Of a stretch of DNA of 64,000 nt, positions 1 to 11,592 are shown one piece after another; the first letter of the stretch is position 1, and every line of letters starts with the position of its first letter. The notes beneath the pieces are model-generated. The model searched no databases. It had not been told where the DNA came from and saw nothing but the letters and a program-made list of their open reading frames with translations. This stretch comes from Magnolia sinica (lineage: Eukaryota > Streptophyta > Magnoliopsida > Magnoliales > Magnoliaceae). The translations under genes were made by a program, and so were the position numbers. The stretch lies in the NCBI RefSeq assembly GCF_029962835.1, contig NC_080582.1, positions 15,942,032-16,006,031 on the forward strand, read 5' to 3'.

Positions 1-1600
1 TACAAAATACATCAAAGTAGGCCTCATAACATGGGCCTCCTATTCATTAAGGTGGGCCCCACTGGACGGGCCACAATAAATCAAGATGGGCCCCCCTCAC
101 ATGGTCATACGTACATTAAATGGGCCACACCAAATAAAAGTGGTGATAATGATTTCCACCATTTAAGTTCCTAATGTCCACCATAATATATGTTTCCCAT
201 CCAACATGTTCATAAATTAAAGTAATGATAGATGAAGTGGAACAAATATCAGCTTAATAGGAAACTCCCATGACCCCTTAGAAATTTTAAAAGGTGGAAG
301 TCATTGTCCCCTACCTTGAATGGTGGGGTCCACTTAAACTTTAGATCTGACTTATTTATTTATTTTTATTTTTATTTTTTGTCTCAAGCCTGTTAAGACA
401 AGCTTGCTAAATGGTTGGACGGTTTGGATGCAACACATGCATCAAGGGCGGGGTCCACATGAGCTATGGATCTGACTCATTATTTAGCTCACGCCATGAA
501 ATGAGCTTTTAAGATGGACGGACAGCTTGGATGCAACACATGCATTATGGTGGGTCCCATGAAGGCCCACAATCATGTACATATACTATAATATAATATA
601 AAATCTATATATAATATATATAATATATACAATATAATATATATATACACACACACGCGCGCGCACACATCAGCCCCACACGTGGGGTGGTCCCATCGTC
701 CAGATGTGGACGGTGTAAGTAAAACACATACATCACTGGTGGGTTCCACATGGGGCCCACCATAATGTTTAAATGTCGTCCAACCTGTTAATAGGGTCGC
801 GTGATCATGGGACCCACTACAATATTTACTTGCATCCAATCTGTTGATAAAGTCACATGGGCCAGGGGCCCACTGCAATGTTTACTTGCCATACAACCTG
901 TTTATAAGGTCACGTGCGCCTGGGCCCACCGTGATATTTATTTCCCACCCAATCAGGTCACATGGATAGGGAGCCCACTGTGGTGTGGTTCACTAATCCA
1001 GTCCACCCATTATCTGTGTCCCACCTGGCTGAGGGTCCAGACCAAGTTTCAGCCTCATCCAAATTTCAGGTAGGCCCCACCAAATATTTTTAGATGTTTT
1101 AGGCATGTCTTCACATGATTTTAGATGATATGGCCCACCTGAGTTCCGTATACGGCTGATTTTTGGGTAGGCCATAGCTGGGAGGAAGACCCACCAAATG
1201 CACGGTTCTGATGTTCACACACATCACGGTGGGACCCACGGCTGGGACCCGTGGTCCTTGCCCGTCTGGCGTTCAAATCTTTTTATTTTTTTTTTATTCC
1301 TGTGGTTTTTCATATATAGGGCCCGGATTTGAAAAATCCAACCCGTCTATTGGGTTCTACGGCCCCAAATCAACCTAATGAGACCAATATAGGACCTATT
1401 TTTGATGCATAAAAGAATCACGGTAGGTTTTAACTGCAATACCACTATTTCCAATGGTATGGCCCGCTTGATTATCGGATCGGTCTCAAATTTCGGCTTA
1501 ATGCTTAAATAGGCTATGGAATGGGATGGACAGTGTAGATTAGTTCTATGCATCAAGGTGGGGCCTGTATGAGTGACCCACCCTAAACTTTAAAAAGCAA
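1..1600. repeat. Degenerate foldback-MITE DNA, no gene
   Basis: No coding region is supported here. The stretch is made of diverged pieces of the family that fills the window's intergenic DNA: recurring phrases meaning roughly 'gtgggcccca', 'gatggacggtttggatgcaa', 'cacatgcatcaagg' in both orientations, with runs of T near 360 and 1285. Short open frames in it contain no recognisable domain. Limits of individual copies cannot be set by eye. Confidence 0.6.
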
Positions 1601-1601
1601 A

Positions 1602-1603
<2 letters not shown>

Positions 1604-1655
<52 letters not shown>
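1604..1655. repeat. (AT)n microsatellite
   Basis: Nearly pure AT dinucleotide run of about 52 bp, ending in an A-interrupted tail and a T tract. Confidence 0.97.
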
Positions 1656-1658
<3 letters not shown>

Positions 1659-1659
1659 T

Positions 1660-2580
1660 ATTTTTTTTACTGATAGTACACACCCATGCCAGTACACACT
1701 TCACGTTAGCCACCCTCACGTCCAGCGTCCCTGGACGCTAGACGGCATGCATAAACACAGTGGTGGGTCCCACGCCGATGTGGCCATATTTCATCAAAGT
1801 GGGTCCTCACATGAATGAGGCCCACCTGATTTAAATCAAACCGATACTTGTGTGTTTCCACCGCCATAAGGTAGGGCCCACATGACTTGGACGGTTGGGA
1901 TAAAACATACCTCAAGGTAGGGTTCATCCAAGTGGGCCACACAACACACAAGAAAAAAGAAAAATGAGAAGGAGAGAGAGAGAGAGAAGCACCCACATGA
2001 TCTTCTCCTTCTTCTTTTTCCCATGAGTTAATAAGCCTTCCAGGACTCCTTCCAATGGTGGAGATGGGCTTCTAAGGGTTAGATTAGGAGGGATCTAAAG
2101 GTAAGAGGGTTGGAAATGGAGCTTGCTTAGGACGTCTATGGCTAGCAATGGAAGTGAAGAAGAAGAGAGAGAGTGAGAGGATAGAGAGAGTGAAAGGATG
2201 GGTTGTAAGAGGTGTAATAATGAGTTTTGAAAAAAGAGAGAGCATTTATAGGGTAGGCTAGGTAAGGGGGATAAGTTAGGTTGTAGAATAGGGTGATGTC
2301 ATCCCTAGGATGACATCATCTTCATTATGATTATGGGAAAACGTGTACACCATGGCCCGCAACGTGCGGTCCACCGCTATGATCGTACACGGGTCATATC
2401 TTGGGATTTAGACGTCGGATTGACGCACTAGACGCGGCATTGGAATCGTAGCAACGACATGGTCGCAATGACATAGGTCTCGGGTCGAACCGACTTGGGT
2501 GTATAGGGTGTGACTCGCGGTCAAGCGCAAATGAAATCTACAGGTCGTGGATTGCCAGAATTTGACCAGGAGGATAGTAT
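1660..2580. other. Gene-free spacer
   Basis: Nothing recognisable as a gene. It starts with further MITE-like phrases (to about 1940), then purine-rich GA-containing DNA (1970-2240). It ends just before the first readable copia gag codons. A 5' LTR for that copia element was looked for here and not found. Confidence 0.5.
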
Positions 2581-2828
2581 AAAATGGAGAAGTTCACCAG
2601 AAGAAATAAGTGTAAACTATTGAAGGTTAAGATGAGAGGCATCCTAATTCAGTAAGAATTGCAACACGCTCTCCTTGACAAGACAAAACATCGTGCATTT
2701 ATGACTGATGAAGAGTGTGATTAACTAAACGAGGGGCTTACAACCTCAATATAATTGTTCCTAGTAGACAATGTCCTTGGCCCACACACCTCAACCTCAC
2801 GGGAGCTTATCGTGATGTCGAGCGCATA

Positions 2829-2831
<3 letters not shown>

Positions 2832-2922
<91 letters not shown>
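2832..2922. repeat. (TA)n microsatellite 1
   Basis: About 90 bp of pure TA inside the copia gag relic. Translations rich in Tyr-Ile across it are artefacts. Confidence 0.97.
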
Positions 2923-2923
<1 letters not shown>

Positions 2924-2943
2924 TAATTTGTATATGAAGAAAT

Positions 2944-2946
<3 letters not shown>

Positions 2947-3001
<55 letters not shown>
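2947..3001. repeat. (TA)n microsatellite 2
   Basis: About 55 bp of pure TA, 24 bp after the previous run. The two were probably one tract with an inserted or mutated spacer. Confidence 0.97.
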
Positions 3002-3005
<4 letters not shown>

Positions 3006-3689
3006 GTGGACTCTTGCCACGGAAGTTTCATTAAACATGAACATTTACAAACATTCGGGAGGGATCCAACAAAAAGGCTCTGGACCACACTTATCATAAG
3101 CCACAAGCTATATTTTGGGCCTTATAGCTTGAGGATGGAACTAAGAAAATTAAAAAGAAATTCTATAATCTTAAAATGACAGAGGGGCCTGACATTAATG
3201 AACATGAACACTTTTAGCAAATTTTTATATAAACTAACAAATGTGGATGTTAAGATCAAAGAGAAAGATCTTGCCTTGAATATTTTGAATTTGCTTCCAC
3301 TATATTTCGCGCGAGAATATGGGAGACACGCTGATCCACGATATGGATACCATCGATGTAAGGACTATCATCTTAACCTTTCATGAGAAGCACTTAAGAT
3401 AGAAGGACAACAATAGAGGTACCTCTATGGATGCATTGGTTATTAGGAGAATGAATACTAAAAGGCAGAAGTGTAATTCTCAATCGCGATCCAAATTGAA
3501 AGGGAAGGATAAGAAGAAGTACTGGAATTGTGCAATGACATGGCATATGACGGAGGACTACGGGAACCTTAAACCTCAAAAGGAAAAAAAAAATCAAAGA
3601 ATATGCTAAAAGAGGCCAACACAATGCAATCATGCGAGGAGGTGGATGGAGGTGATGTCTTGATCGCATCCAAATTCGGTTAGTTTAGT

Positions 3690-4509
3690 AACGACTGGAT
3701 TTTGGATTCGATGGCCTCATACCACACGATTTCTCACACGGATTGGTTCACCACATACAATGAGTACAATTGTAGACATGTTTTTATGGGAAATGATAAT
3801 GTTTGTAAAGTTATTGGAATCAGTTCAATGCACATCAGAATGTTCGATGGGATGAACCATATTTTAAAAGATGTTCAACACGTTCTGGAGCTTCCAGTGG
3901 GGCGTAAAGCGATCGGTTATAAGTATATTTACAATAAGAAGTGGGATAGATACAAGGCAAGTTTAGTTGCAAAAGGGTATACGTAAAAGGAGAATGTCGA
4001 CTTTAGTGAGATTTTCACACCTGTAGTCAAGCAGGTGTCTATCATATTTGTATTGGAGATACTTGTCCAATACAACCTGGAATAAGAACAGATGGATGTG
4101 AGAGCTACTTTCCTACGTGGGGAGTTGGAGAAACACATTTACATAAAGCAACTAGAAGAGTTCAAAGTGAAGGGGATAAGAATAAATTTTGTAGGTTGAG
4201 AAAGTTGTTATATGGCCTGAAATAGTCACATAAGCAGTGGTATAAAAGATTTTTTTACTTTCATGATAGGTTATCGATTTACCAAAAGTGAATATGATTA
4301 TTGTTTTTATTATAAGACATTAAATGATGGAAAGTTCATCGTACGAGTATTGTACGTAGATGACATGCTCATTGCCAGCCATAACATATCTGATATCGAA
4401 ATGTTGAAGACTTAGTTGTCAAAGATATTTGATATGAAAGATTTGGGGGCTGCAAAGAAGATTCTCGGCATATATATTTATATAGACAGACAAAGGAGCA
4501 GGCTACGGT
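3690..4509 (+). pseudogene. Copia protease joined in frame to reverse transcriptase
   Basis: The first part reads MDSMASYHTISHTDWF, the copia protease active-site region with D-S-G-A altered to D-S-M-A, followed by FDGMNHILKDVQHV. Immediately after, in the same frame, comes LELPVGRKAIGYKYIYNKKW, the start of the copia reverse transcriptase, then LVAKGYT and SEIFTPVV. The GAG-pre-integrase and whole integrase domain that normally lie between are absent. The catalytic motif LYVDDMLIA is at about 4348-4377. Stops occur after 3986 (CAA to TAA in 'YTQKE') and later. The piece ends at the E1 target site (4510-4514). Confidence 0.8.
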
Positions 4510-4514
4510 TATCA
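4510..4514 (+). repeat. Target-site duplication of E1, left copy
   Basis: TATCA immediately before the LTR start TGATG. The same 5 bp follows the 3' LTR at 13780-13784. A 5-bp duplication is standard for gypsy integrases. Confidence 0.9.
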
Positions 4515-6697
4515 TGATGAGTATCGAATGTTGCATCTCAGACCCCAGTAATTGCCTGATTTTACGTACATGATAAGGTTTAATGCCATATTTTAATCGT
4601 GTTTTTATTACAAGATGAAATCAGGAGTGTGTACTGAAAGATGATGTTAAGAACATAGATTTGGCGCTCCAAAATTACCAGAGCACGGGATGGACTCCAG
4701 AAAACCAATAGTGAAGATTTTACACGCCTGAGATTGAGGAAAGCAAGGCAAAGGGGCTCGAAAAGGGTCTAGAATGCAAGATCACATGTTTCCCGCCATC
4801 CGATCAACTCGAAACTTCATACACGTGATGGGGACCATAAATTAACCGTACATATTAAATTTCAGCCATTAAAGATCTCGGGAAGTGGTCTAACGGCCAG
4901 ATCAGCCCCTTAATTCATTAAGTGGGGCCCGCTGGATATCTGGATATACATCAATTTTGGTCCTAACGGTGGAAATAATATGAGAAAAAGGATGGACGGT
5001 GCAGATTTCTCAAAAACATTACAGTGGGCCCTGTGTATCAGAGTGTGCATCGTGCACACTTGCACCAGCTGTGCACCGTACGGGTCAGCAACGCTGACCC
5101 GAACTCTTTCTTAAAAATGAAAAATTTTCGTTTCCAGCGCTCCGCGAACCGAACCGCGGTCGTCGGTTGTGGGGCCCACCTAGTGTCCAAATGGACAATC
5201 CAAACCGTCCATCCGCTTCCTGGGGCAGTTATAACCATCGCCTAGATGTCCGTTTGGTTCCATGCATGTGTACAGACGTTGATCGCTGAAAAACGCAAAA
5301 CGGACGGTGAGTTCAAAACTCTGTGGGCCACCGCAACTCTAACTCGAAATTGGGCATTCCTAGCCATTTTTTTCATCCTCCATGCAATGGACGGAGTGGA
5401 TTATTGAAATAATTATCAAAATGAGTCCCACCATTGCCACGGAAGTTGGTTTGGCGTCCGCGAAACGCACGGACGCTGCCAGTTTTTGCAGAAATTAGTG
5501 GGCCCCGTACGTCACCCGTACGGCCTATCCGATCCGTCCATCGTGTAGAGGGCTTCGAGAGCTTCAAAACCATGTTGATATTCCTCGCCCATGCGTACAC
5601 ACGTGTGCGGTATAGAGGCCAAAAGTAGACTGCCCCGAAACGTTCAAAACTGAGTTTTTTGAGATTTCTTCTGTGGGCCGCGCTAATGGACCTTCAAAAC
5701 CACCCATTCTTGACTGAAATTTCGTTCTGAATCCAATGGAAGGGGTGGATTTTCCAGAAAATACCTCTGTGGGGCCCACCGATCACGGCTGCAAAAATTT
5801 GTACTCCGAGTCCTTCTACGACTCTGCCACCGACCCCAGCCATCCAGCAGCTATAAAAGAGGAGTTTTGGACGTGGGAAAGACATTCAGAACCAGGGAAT
5901 TCCAGATCTGGAGCAAGGGAGAGAAGAAAGAGAAGAAAGAAGAGAGAGAGAGAGATTGTTTGGTTTGACGTTTCTTTTATGAATTTTATTTAATATTTTT
6001 TTATAGATTTTATGGGTCACTAATCTCTCAGCTAGGGCTGAGATGAAGCCCCTAATTTGATTAGCTCTTGTATTGGTTGATTTACTTTGAATTTCAATTA
6101 ATTTGTTTCTTTCTTTAAGTGGGCTTTATGGGTTTAAATTCTATACTTCTCCATCTATGAACTTGATTAAAGTATATATATGGATGTTGTTTGGATGCTT
6201 ATTATAGGTGCTTGTGTCTGATCAAGAACAAGTTTCCTATAGAGGAAGAAACAGGGTGCTTTAATGAATGTACATTCCATGTACCCGACTAAGGATATGG
6301 GATATGTCATTCATGGCATTGCTTAAAGGAATTAGACAGTTTGTATGCCCGATTAAGGACACAGATTGTGCTTTCTCTGTATAAGTGGTATCAATCTAGA
6401 TCAAGGTGAATCAACAGACAAAACAAGGGTTAGGATAATTAGGGGTGGATTCGAAAGTCCTAGTGCTCTCTATCTGATTGAATTTTCTTCCCTGTTCTTA
6501 ATTAATTGTTTTTCATAAAATTGTGCTTAGTAATTCATTCCATTATTTGTTGGATTAGTTAAGGAGAATCATAGATTTGAATTGTGACGACCAGTCCTCG
6601 TGGGAACGATCTCGTAATACATACCGTATCTGCATCTGATTCGTATACTTGCGAGTTTAAAAATCATTTAAATCGTGTTGGTTTAAATAAAACATTA
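4515..6697 (+). repeat. E1 5' LTR
   Basis: Starts at TGATGAGTATC and ends at AACATTA, six bases before the primer site. It contains the promoter TATA at 5852 and a GA-rich segment at 5920-5955. Two patches (about 5078-5155 and 5512-5540) differ strongly from the 3' LTR while neighbouring DNA is almost identical. Confidence 0.93.
5851..5859 (+). promoter_or_regulatory. LTR TATA box (E1 5' LTR)
   Basis: CTATAAAAG, preceded by a C-rich stretch (CGACCCCAGCCATCC) and followed about 30 bp later by a purine-rich leader. Conserved in the 3' LTR at 12936-12944. Probable core promoter that drives element RNA; the start site is inferred. Confidence 0.7.
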
Positions 6698-6703
6698 AGT
6701 TTT

Positions 6704-6720
6704 TGGCGCCGTTGCTGGGG
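6704..6720 (+). other. Primer-binding site, tRNA-Asp (E1)
   Basis: TGGCGCCGTTGCTGGGG pairs with the 3' end of plant tRNA-Asp(GTC) except for one T where C is expected. It lies 6 bp after the LTR end. This primer choice is typical of the Athila branch of Ty3/gypsy. Confidence 0.9.
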
Positions 6721-7397
6721 ACTGTTTCGGTCCAATTGGATTTAAGATTCTCTCTTATCATAATTCATAGTCTTAGGTTTTTTACTACCTTTAGGTTAAA
6801 TTTTTTTAGAAACTAACCTATTTCCTGTTTTGTAGGGACCTGACATAAACTACTAATTTGGTAATCTATTTCCAAATTTTCTATTTTTTTTCTAATTTCT
6901 ATTTTTAGAATTAAGGTTTTATTTTTTTAGAAAGTTTCTATTTCTAGGCTATTTTATTTTATTTTTAGAAATTTCCTATTTTCTAATTCTAGATTCTGAT
7001 TCTTCTTTCAAGTAACTTTCTATTTTCTAGTTTTAGAAATTTTTTCCCTTTTTAGAAACTTAGTTTTTATTTCTAAGATTATAAACTTTCTTTTTTAGAA
7101 ATTAACCGTTGCTTAGGAATTTTTTTTTCTAGCATTATTTTAGTAAATTTAATTTATTTTTGTTTTCTTTTTGTTTACAGGAATTAAGGAAGGAAGCTGC
7201 TAAATAACATTGTCTTCAAAAGGAGGAGCTCTCAAATCTTCAGACATTCATCATCTCCTTTTCTCGGGTTCTTCTTTCCAATTCTCATTTACATAGCTTT
7301 CTCTTGTTTTTAGGAATTCATAACTTTTTCCTTTAGTTTTATTCATCTTAGGTTGCATCTTAGTTTAGTTTTCTTTCTTATATTGATAACATAGTTT
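6721..7397 (+). other. E1 untranslated leader
   Basis: No ORF. Pyrimidine-rich DNA dominated by repeats of the TTTCTA / TTTTTAGAAA type (about 6830-7120). The same composition, in reverse complement, is found in the leader of E2 (51300-51850), so it is a feature shared by both elements rather than random drift. Confidence 0.6.
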
Positions 7398-9251
7398 ATG
7401 CTAGGACGTAGATCTCTGAATATAGAACTAGCACCGTTTGATCCTGAGATTGAAAGAACAATTCGTGAAAGATTGAGAAATAATCCTGTTGAAATGGCGA
7501 ATGAGACTGAAGTTAAAGCTCTTAAAGATTATTCAGCTCCTGTCCAATTTAATGCGCCTTCATGCATAGTGTTGCCAACCACTACGGTAGCACACTTTGA
7601 ACTTAAACCTGGAGTCATACAATTGTTGCCATCCTTTTATGGATTGGATAAGGAGGACCCATATCATCATGTGAAAGAATTCTTAAACATTTGCTCCACC
7701 TTTAAGTTCCAAAACTTCTCAGACGATTCGATCCGCCTACGCCTGTTTCCTTTTTCTTTGAAGGATAAGGCGAAAGCATGGTTGAATTCTCTAGAAGTTG
7801 GATCTATCACTACATGGGACCAACTGTCTAAGAAGTTCTTAAACAAGTTCTTCCCCGTTCACAAAACCAATGCCCTCCGTAGAGAAATTACTAACTTCAC
7901 ACAAAAAGAGGGCGAGCACTTTCATGAATGTTGGGAAAGATGGAAGGACTTGCTTCTTAAATGTTCTCACCATGGTTTTGAGAAGTGGCAACAAGTTCAA
8001 TACTTCTATGACGGTTTGACACCACAGAACCGTCGCATGGTTGATGCCACCAGTGGAGGGTCATTTATGACCAAAAGTGATGTCGAAGCGTGGAACTTCT
8101 TTGAAACCTTGTGCGAAAATTCCCAGCAATGGGATTATTCAAATAGAGGTGACAGAAGTCCCCAACCACAAAAGAGAGGTGGTATATATGAGATAGGAGT
8201 CATGCCAGAGCTGAGCGCCAAGCTTGATAACCTGACAAAGAAAGTTGATGCTCTGGTATTAAATAATGGACCACCACAAACAGCTCAAGTCGAAGCATAT
8301 GCCACATGTTCTAGTCCTGCCCATCCTATGCAGTCTTGTCCATCTGGTGCAGCATTCCCAGAACTTCTCTCTGAACAAGTTCATGCTATGAACACTTTTC
8401 AAAAATCTGGGAATGATCCTTACTCAAACACATACAACCCAGGGTGGGCTAGACATCCAAATTTCTCTTGGGCAAAAGGACCACAACAAGGAGGACCATC
8501 TGGAAATCCTCCCATGCAACCGCACCTCCAAGTTGGCAGTCAACAACCTCAACAGTTTCCACAATATCAACAACTGCCTACACAATCAAGGAAACCATCT
8601 CTTGAGGATACACTCCATCTTTTCATGCAGAGTTCTCTCCAATTCCAAAAAGACACCCAACAAACCTTACTGGCCAACCAGCAAAGCTTACATGCAAATG
8701 CACAATCCATTGCCAAGCTGGAAGTACAAATGGGTCAACTAGCTGCCACATTGAGTGAGAGAGAGAAGGGCAAGTTCCCTAGCCAACCTGAGGCTAATCC
8801 AAAGGGACAGTATGAGATTGGCTCTAATTCCAACCAAGGGCAATATCATGAACAGGCCAAATCGATCACTACCCTTAGGTCAGGCAAGCAGATTGATAAC
8901 AGAATAGAGATACCTGGGGATGACTCAAATTCTAAAACAGAAGATCAAGATGAAGCAGAGAGTCATACCAATGCATCCAAAGTCCAAAAGCTCTCTGACT
9001 CTCCAAGAGCCACTAATGTGCCACCTTATGTGCCTAAAGCACCCTTTCCTCAACGTCTGGCACCAATAAAGAAAAGAAATAACTTTGATGAAATCTTGGA
9101 TGTGTTTCAAAAAGTGCAAGTCAACATCCCGTTGCTTGACGCTATCAAGCAAGTCCCTGCTTACGCTAAGTTTCTTAAAGATTTATGCACTCAAAAGCGT
9201 AAGCAGAATGTTCATAAGAAAGTCTTCCTTGCAGAGCGCTCAGCTCCATGA
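7398..9251 (+). CDS. Athila-type gag polyprotein
   Basis: A 617-codon frame with a retrotransposon gag domain at about residues 60-230: PSCIVLPTT, FELKPGVIQLLPSFYGLD, KAKAWLNSL, WDQLSKKFLNKFFP and FHECWERWKDLL are the usual signatures. The middle is Gln/Pro-rich and low complexity (residues 330-440), with a C-terminal pre-protease segment (IPLLDAIKQVPAYAKFLKDL). No CCHC zinc knuckle is seen. Gag would form the particle that packages element RNA in the cytoplasm. The stop codon overlaps the next ATG (ATGA at 9248-9251), and the protease lies in the -1 frame. In related elements gag and protease are usually one frame, so this is either a one-base indel near 9240 or a frameshift/reinitiation site. 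The first good ATG at 7398 is chosen as start. Confidence 0.88.
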   Translation: MLGRRSLNIELAPFDPEIERTIRERLRNNPVEMANETEVKALKDYSAPVQFNAPSCIVLPTTTVAHFELKPGVIQLLPSFYGLDKEDPYHHVKEFLNICSTFKFQNFSDDSIRLRLFPFSLKDKAKAWLNSLEVGSITTWDQLSKKFLNKFFPVHKTNALRREITNFTQKEGEHFHECWERWKDLLLKCSHHGFEKWQQVQYFYDGLTPQNRRMVDATSGGSFMTKSDVEAWNFFETLCENSQQWDYSNRGDRSPQPQKRGGIYEIGVMPELSAKLDNLTKKVDALVLNNGPPQTAQVEAYATCSSPAHPMQSCPSGAAFPELLSEQVHAMNTFQKSGNDPYSNTYNPGWARHPNFSWAKGPQQGGPSGNPPMQPHLQVGSQQPQQFPQYQQLPTQSRKPSLEDTLHLFMQSSLQFQKDTQQTLLANQQSLHANAQSIAKLEVQMGQLAATLSEREKGKFPSQPEANPKGQYEIGSNSNQGQYHEQAKSITTLRSGKQIDNRIEIPGDDSNSKTEDQDEAESHTNASKVQKLSDSPRATNVPPYVPKAPFPQRLAPIKKRNNFDEILDVFQKVQVNIPLLDAIKQVPAYAKFLKDLCTQKRKQNVHKKVFLAERSAP

Positions 9252-10216
9252 TTCAACATAACACCCCTCCTAAATTTAGGGATCCAGGAGCTCCCACCAT
9301 TTCTTGCGGCATAGGAGATCATAAGATCGGGAAGGCATTACTTGATTTAGGGGCGAGTGTCAATTTGTTACCATATTCGGTTTATGAGCAGCTAGGACTT
9401 GGTGAGTTGAAACCGACTAAGGTAACATTACAACTAGCTGATAGATCTGTCAAGGTGCCCCGGGGTGTTATTGAAGATGTGTTAATCCAGGTTGATAAAT
9501 TTTATTTTCCAGTAGATTTCATAGTTATAGATACTCAGCCTGTCCAGAATCTTCATAGTCAGATCCCAGTCATTTTGGGTCGTCCATTTTTGGCCACATC
9601 TAATGCTATTATCAATTGCAGGAATGGAGTTATGAAATTGTCCTTTGGTAACATGAATATTAAACTCAATGTTTTTAATGCAGGACAACAACCCTCAGAT
9701 TTGGATGACATATTTGAAGTGGACATGATCGAGAGCATTGTGCAGGACTCCTTCCATACATCTTTTGAAGATCCTCTTGAGACCTGCTTAGCACAATCGG
9801 GCATGGATTTTGACATTGATAGTCCCATCCATGAAGTCAATGCGTTGCTCGACTCTACTCCTATATTGGAGACTAAAAAATGGAGAGCGAAAGTGGAACC
9901 TCTTCATCCCTCTGAGACTCTTCCTGACAGCACAGTTTGTAACTCTGAGAAGACAAAGGCGAGCAGGCTGCTTAATGTTCTTAGAGCATATAAGGCAGCA
10001 ATTGAACGGAAGATAGAAAAAATCCAGGGAGTATGCCCCACTGTATGGATGGATCATGCTGTGGTAATATCGCATAACATGCAAAGGAAGCGTGATCCTA
10101 ACATAGAAGAAGTCGTTCGAGCAGAAGTCCTTAAATTATTTAACGACAGTGTCAGTTGCCTTATTTCAGATAGCACAGTTCATGGGAACTCACATCACTT
10201 GTTTGGGATCGGTTAA
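9248..10216 (+). CDS. Athila-type retropepsin (aspartic protease)
   Basis: A 322-codon frame with the gypsy protease core: DPGAPTISCGIG, then KALLDLGASVNLLPYSVYEQ, in which D-L-G-A takes the place of the usual D-S/T-G-A catalytic loop, as in Athila proteins. LGLGELKPTKVTLQLADRS and VILGRPFLATSNAIINC complete the fold (ILG-R motif). The last 110 residues do not continue into reverse transcriptase; the frame stops at 10216. The product would cleave gag. It may be made by reinitiation or frameshifting because it overlaps the gag stop by four bases. Function is inferred from family; catalytic competence is unknown. Confidence 0.85.
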   Translation: MIQHNTPPKFRDPGAPTISCGIGDHKIGKALLDLGASVNLLPYSVYEQLGLGELKPTKVTLQLADRSVKVPRGVIEDVLIQVDKFYFPVDFIVIDTQPVQNLHSQIPVILGRPFLATSNAIINCRNGVMKLSFGNMNIKLNVFNAGQQPSDLDDIFEVDMIESIVQDSFHTSFEDPLETCLAQSGMDFDIDSPIHEVNALLDSTPILETKKWRAKVEPLHPSETLPDSTVCNSEKTKASRLLNVLRAYKAAIERKIEKIQGVCPTVWMDHAVVISHNMQRKRDPNIEEVVRAEVLKLFNDSVSCLISDSTVHGNSHHLFGIG

Positions 10217-11092
10217 TGAAAGTGTTGAGGTAATTTCTTTGGCGGACCCTGGTTATAAAGATTATTTCATTCATGGTCCGTTCTTGTCTGGCTGAAGACG
10301 TTAAACTTAGCGCTCATGGGAGGCAACCCAGCCTTTTGCTTTATTGTATTGCTTTTTATTTCATTCATTTTCATTTTTCTTAGTTAGTTACTTCAATGTT
10401 TGTGGGTAACATTACTGCAAACCCTCACGAGACTACAACTCGTCCACTAGGGGTAACCTAGGGGTTTAAAGGCTTGTTGCATGCGCTAAATGCAATCGAG
10501 AGCACCTGCGAAAGTGGTATAGGTAGGATCTTCTTTTGTTTTTCTTTTTGTTATTTTTGCTTATGTTGATTTCTCTCTTGTGCTAACTCGCTTTTACGTT
10601 GAAATTTTTCACAAATTTTGAGAAAGCTTCTTGATTCTCCATCCAGGTATTATCTTTTCATCACTCCTCTTTTATTCTCATTGTCCCATGTGCATTGCTT
10701 GTTTATTTCTTTTACATTGAGGACAATGTAGATTTTAGGTTGGGGGTGGGAGATTAGGGTACCTAATCAGTAATTGCTTGGTCTTGAGCAAAATCTGTGA
10801 AAATTTTAAAAAAAATTTTGAATTTCTATTGAATTCAAAGTAATTTTGAAGGATAGTTGTGATTTTAACATTATAAGATACATGATGTTGGTAACTAATG
10901 ACTATTGGATTTGGCCATCTGCTTGATTTCACAGTCAATTTTGAATTGTTAATCCATGATTAGACGTTGTAAACATTGATTGAGTCATGATTTCACATAT
11001 CACATCTCGCTTGCACATTAAGTTTTGGTTCGATAACTGAATGATTAACTTAGTAAAAAGAAGAATTAAAAGGCTAAGTCACATAATCTTCA

Positions 11093-11195
11093 CCATAGGT
11101 TTGCTCCCTATAGGTGTAGATTTGATTCTCCATAGTTGACTTATAAAAAAATTGAGGCGACGAGTTTTCACCATAGGTTTGCTCCCTATAGATGA
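11093..11195 (+). repeat. Paired 3' repeat of E1 (78-bp spacing)
   Basis: CCATAGGTTTGCTCCCTATA occurs at 11093 and again at 11171, 78 bp apart. The same pair, same spacing, is present in reverse complement in E2 at about 48513-48535 and 48591-48613. Confidence 0.85.
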
Positions 11196-11566
11196 GGATT
11201 TGATTCCCTTCCTTGGCGTACTGTTCATAAAGAAAATCAAAAATATGAAGGCTGAAAGGTTAAGCTACAATTCTATTGTTAATTACCAATTTTAGCATGA
11301 AATTGACAAATTGGATCTTTTAATGATTGTAAGCTGAGATGATACTATACACTCATGGAACTCAATGTTTACAATTGTTCTAATTAATGGATTACTATGT
11401 TGAACTTGATTATGAAGTTTACTGTGAGCTTGATTTCAAGAGAAAATTCTACTTACCATTCATGAATCTTAGAATTTTCACATCTCAGCTATCTGTTCAC
11501 AAGTCACTTGAGTTTACAGGAATCGTCTTTTATTTCTAAAATTATTTTTCGCATGTTTTGCTCGGG

Positions 11567-11592
11567 ACTAGCAAAATGCTAGTTGGGGGTTG
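11567..11592 (+). promoter_or_regulatory. Stem-loop and polypurine tract of E1
   Basis: ACTAGCA-AAA-TGCTAGT (11567-11583) can form a 7-bp stem and runs into TGGGGGTTG just before the 3' LTR. The G-run is the likely plus-strand primer. E2 has the counterpart at 48089-48114. Confidence 0.7.

Larger units (their letters stand above)
2586..3410 (+). pseudogene. Copia gag relic
   Basis: Codons from 2586 read like a copia gag N-terminus (LLKVKMRGILIQ, then MTDEECD) with in-frame stops. The segment is interrupted by two long TA runs, then resumes near 3140 with KFYNLKMTEGPDINEHEHFS and LYKLTNVDVKIKEKDLALNI, typical of the UBN2-type gag region (leucine-rich, tolerant of drift). A zinc-knuckle-like remnant (YWNCAMTWHMTEDY, cf. 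CxxCxxxGHxxxxC) follows near 3520-3555 with one cysteine missing. Identification rests on pattern recall. Not functional. Confidence 0.7.
10217..11592 (+). other. E1 3' non-coding region
   Basis: Where reverse transcriptase and integrase should be there is about 1.38 kb with no ORF of note. It contains CGCTCATGGGAGGCAACCCA (10312-10331), a phrase I recognise from many plant non-autonomous gypsy elements. It also has a G-rich block (10740-10755), two near-identical repeats spaced 78 bp (11093 and 11171), a stem-loop and the polypurine tract. Confidence 0.7.

Noticed and set aside
2721-3106. Open frames with long Tyr-Ile runs
   Set aside because: They translate (TA)n microsatellites within a dead gag.
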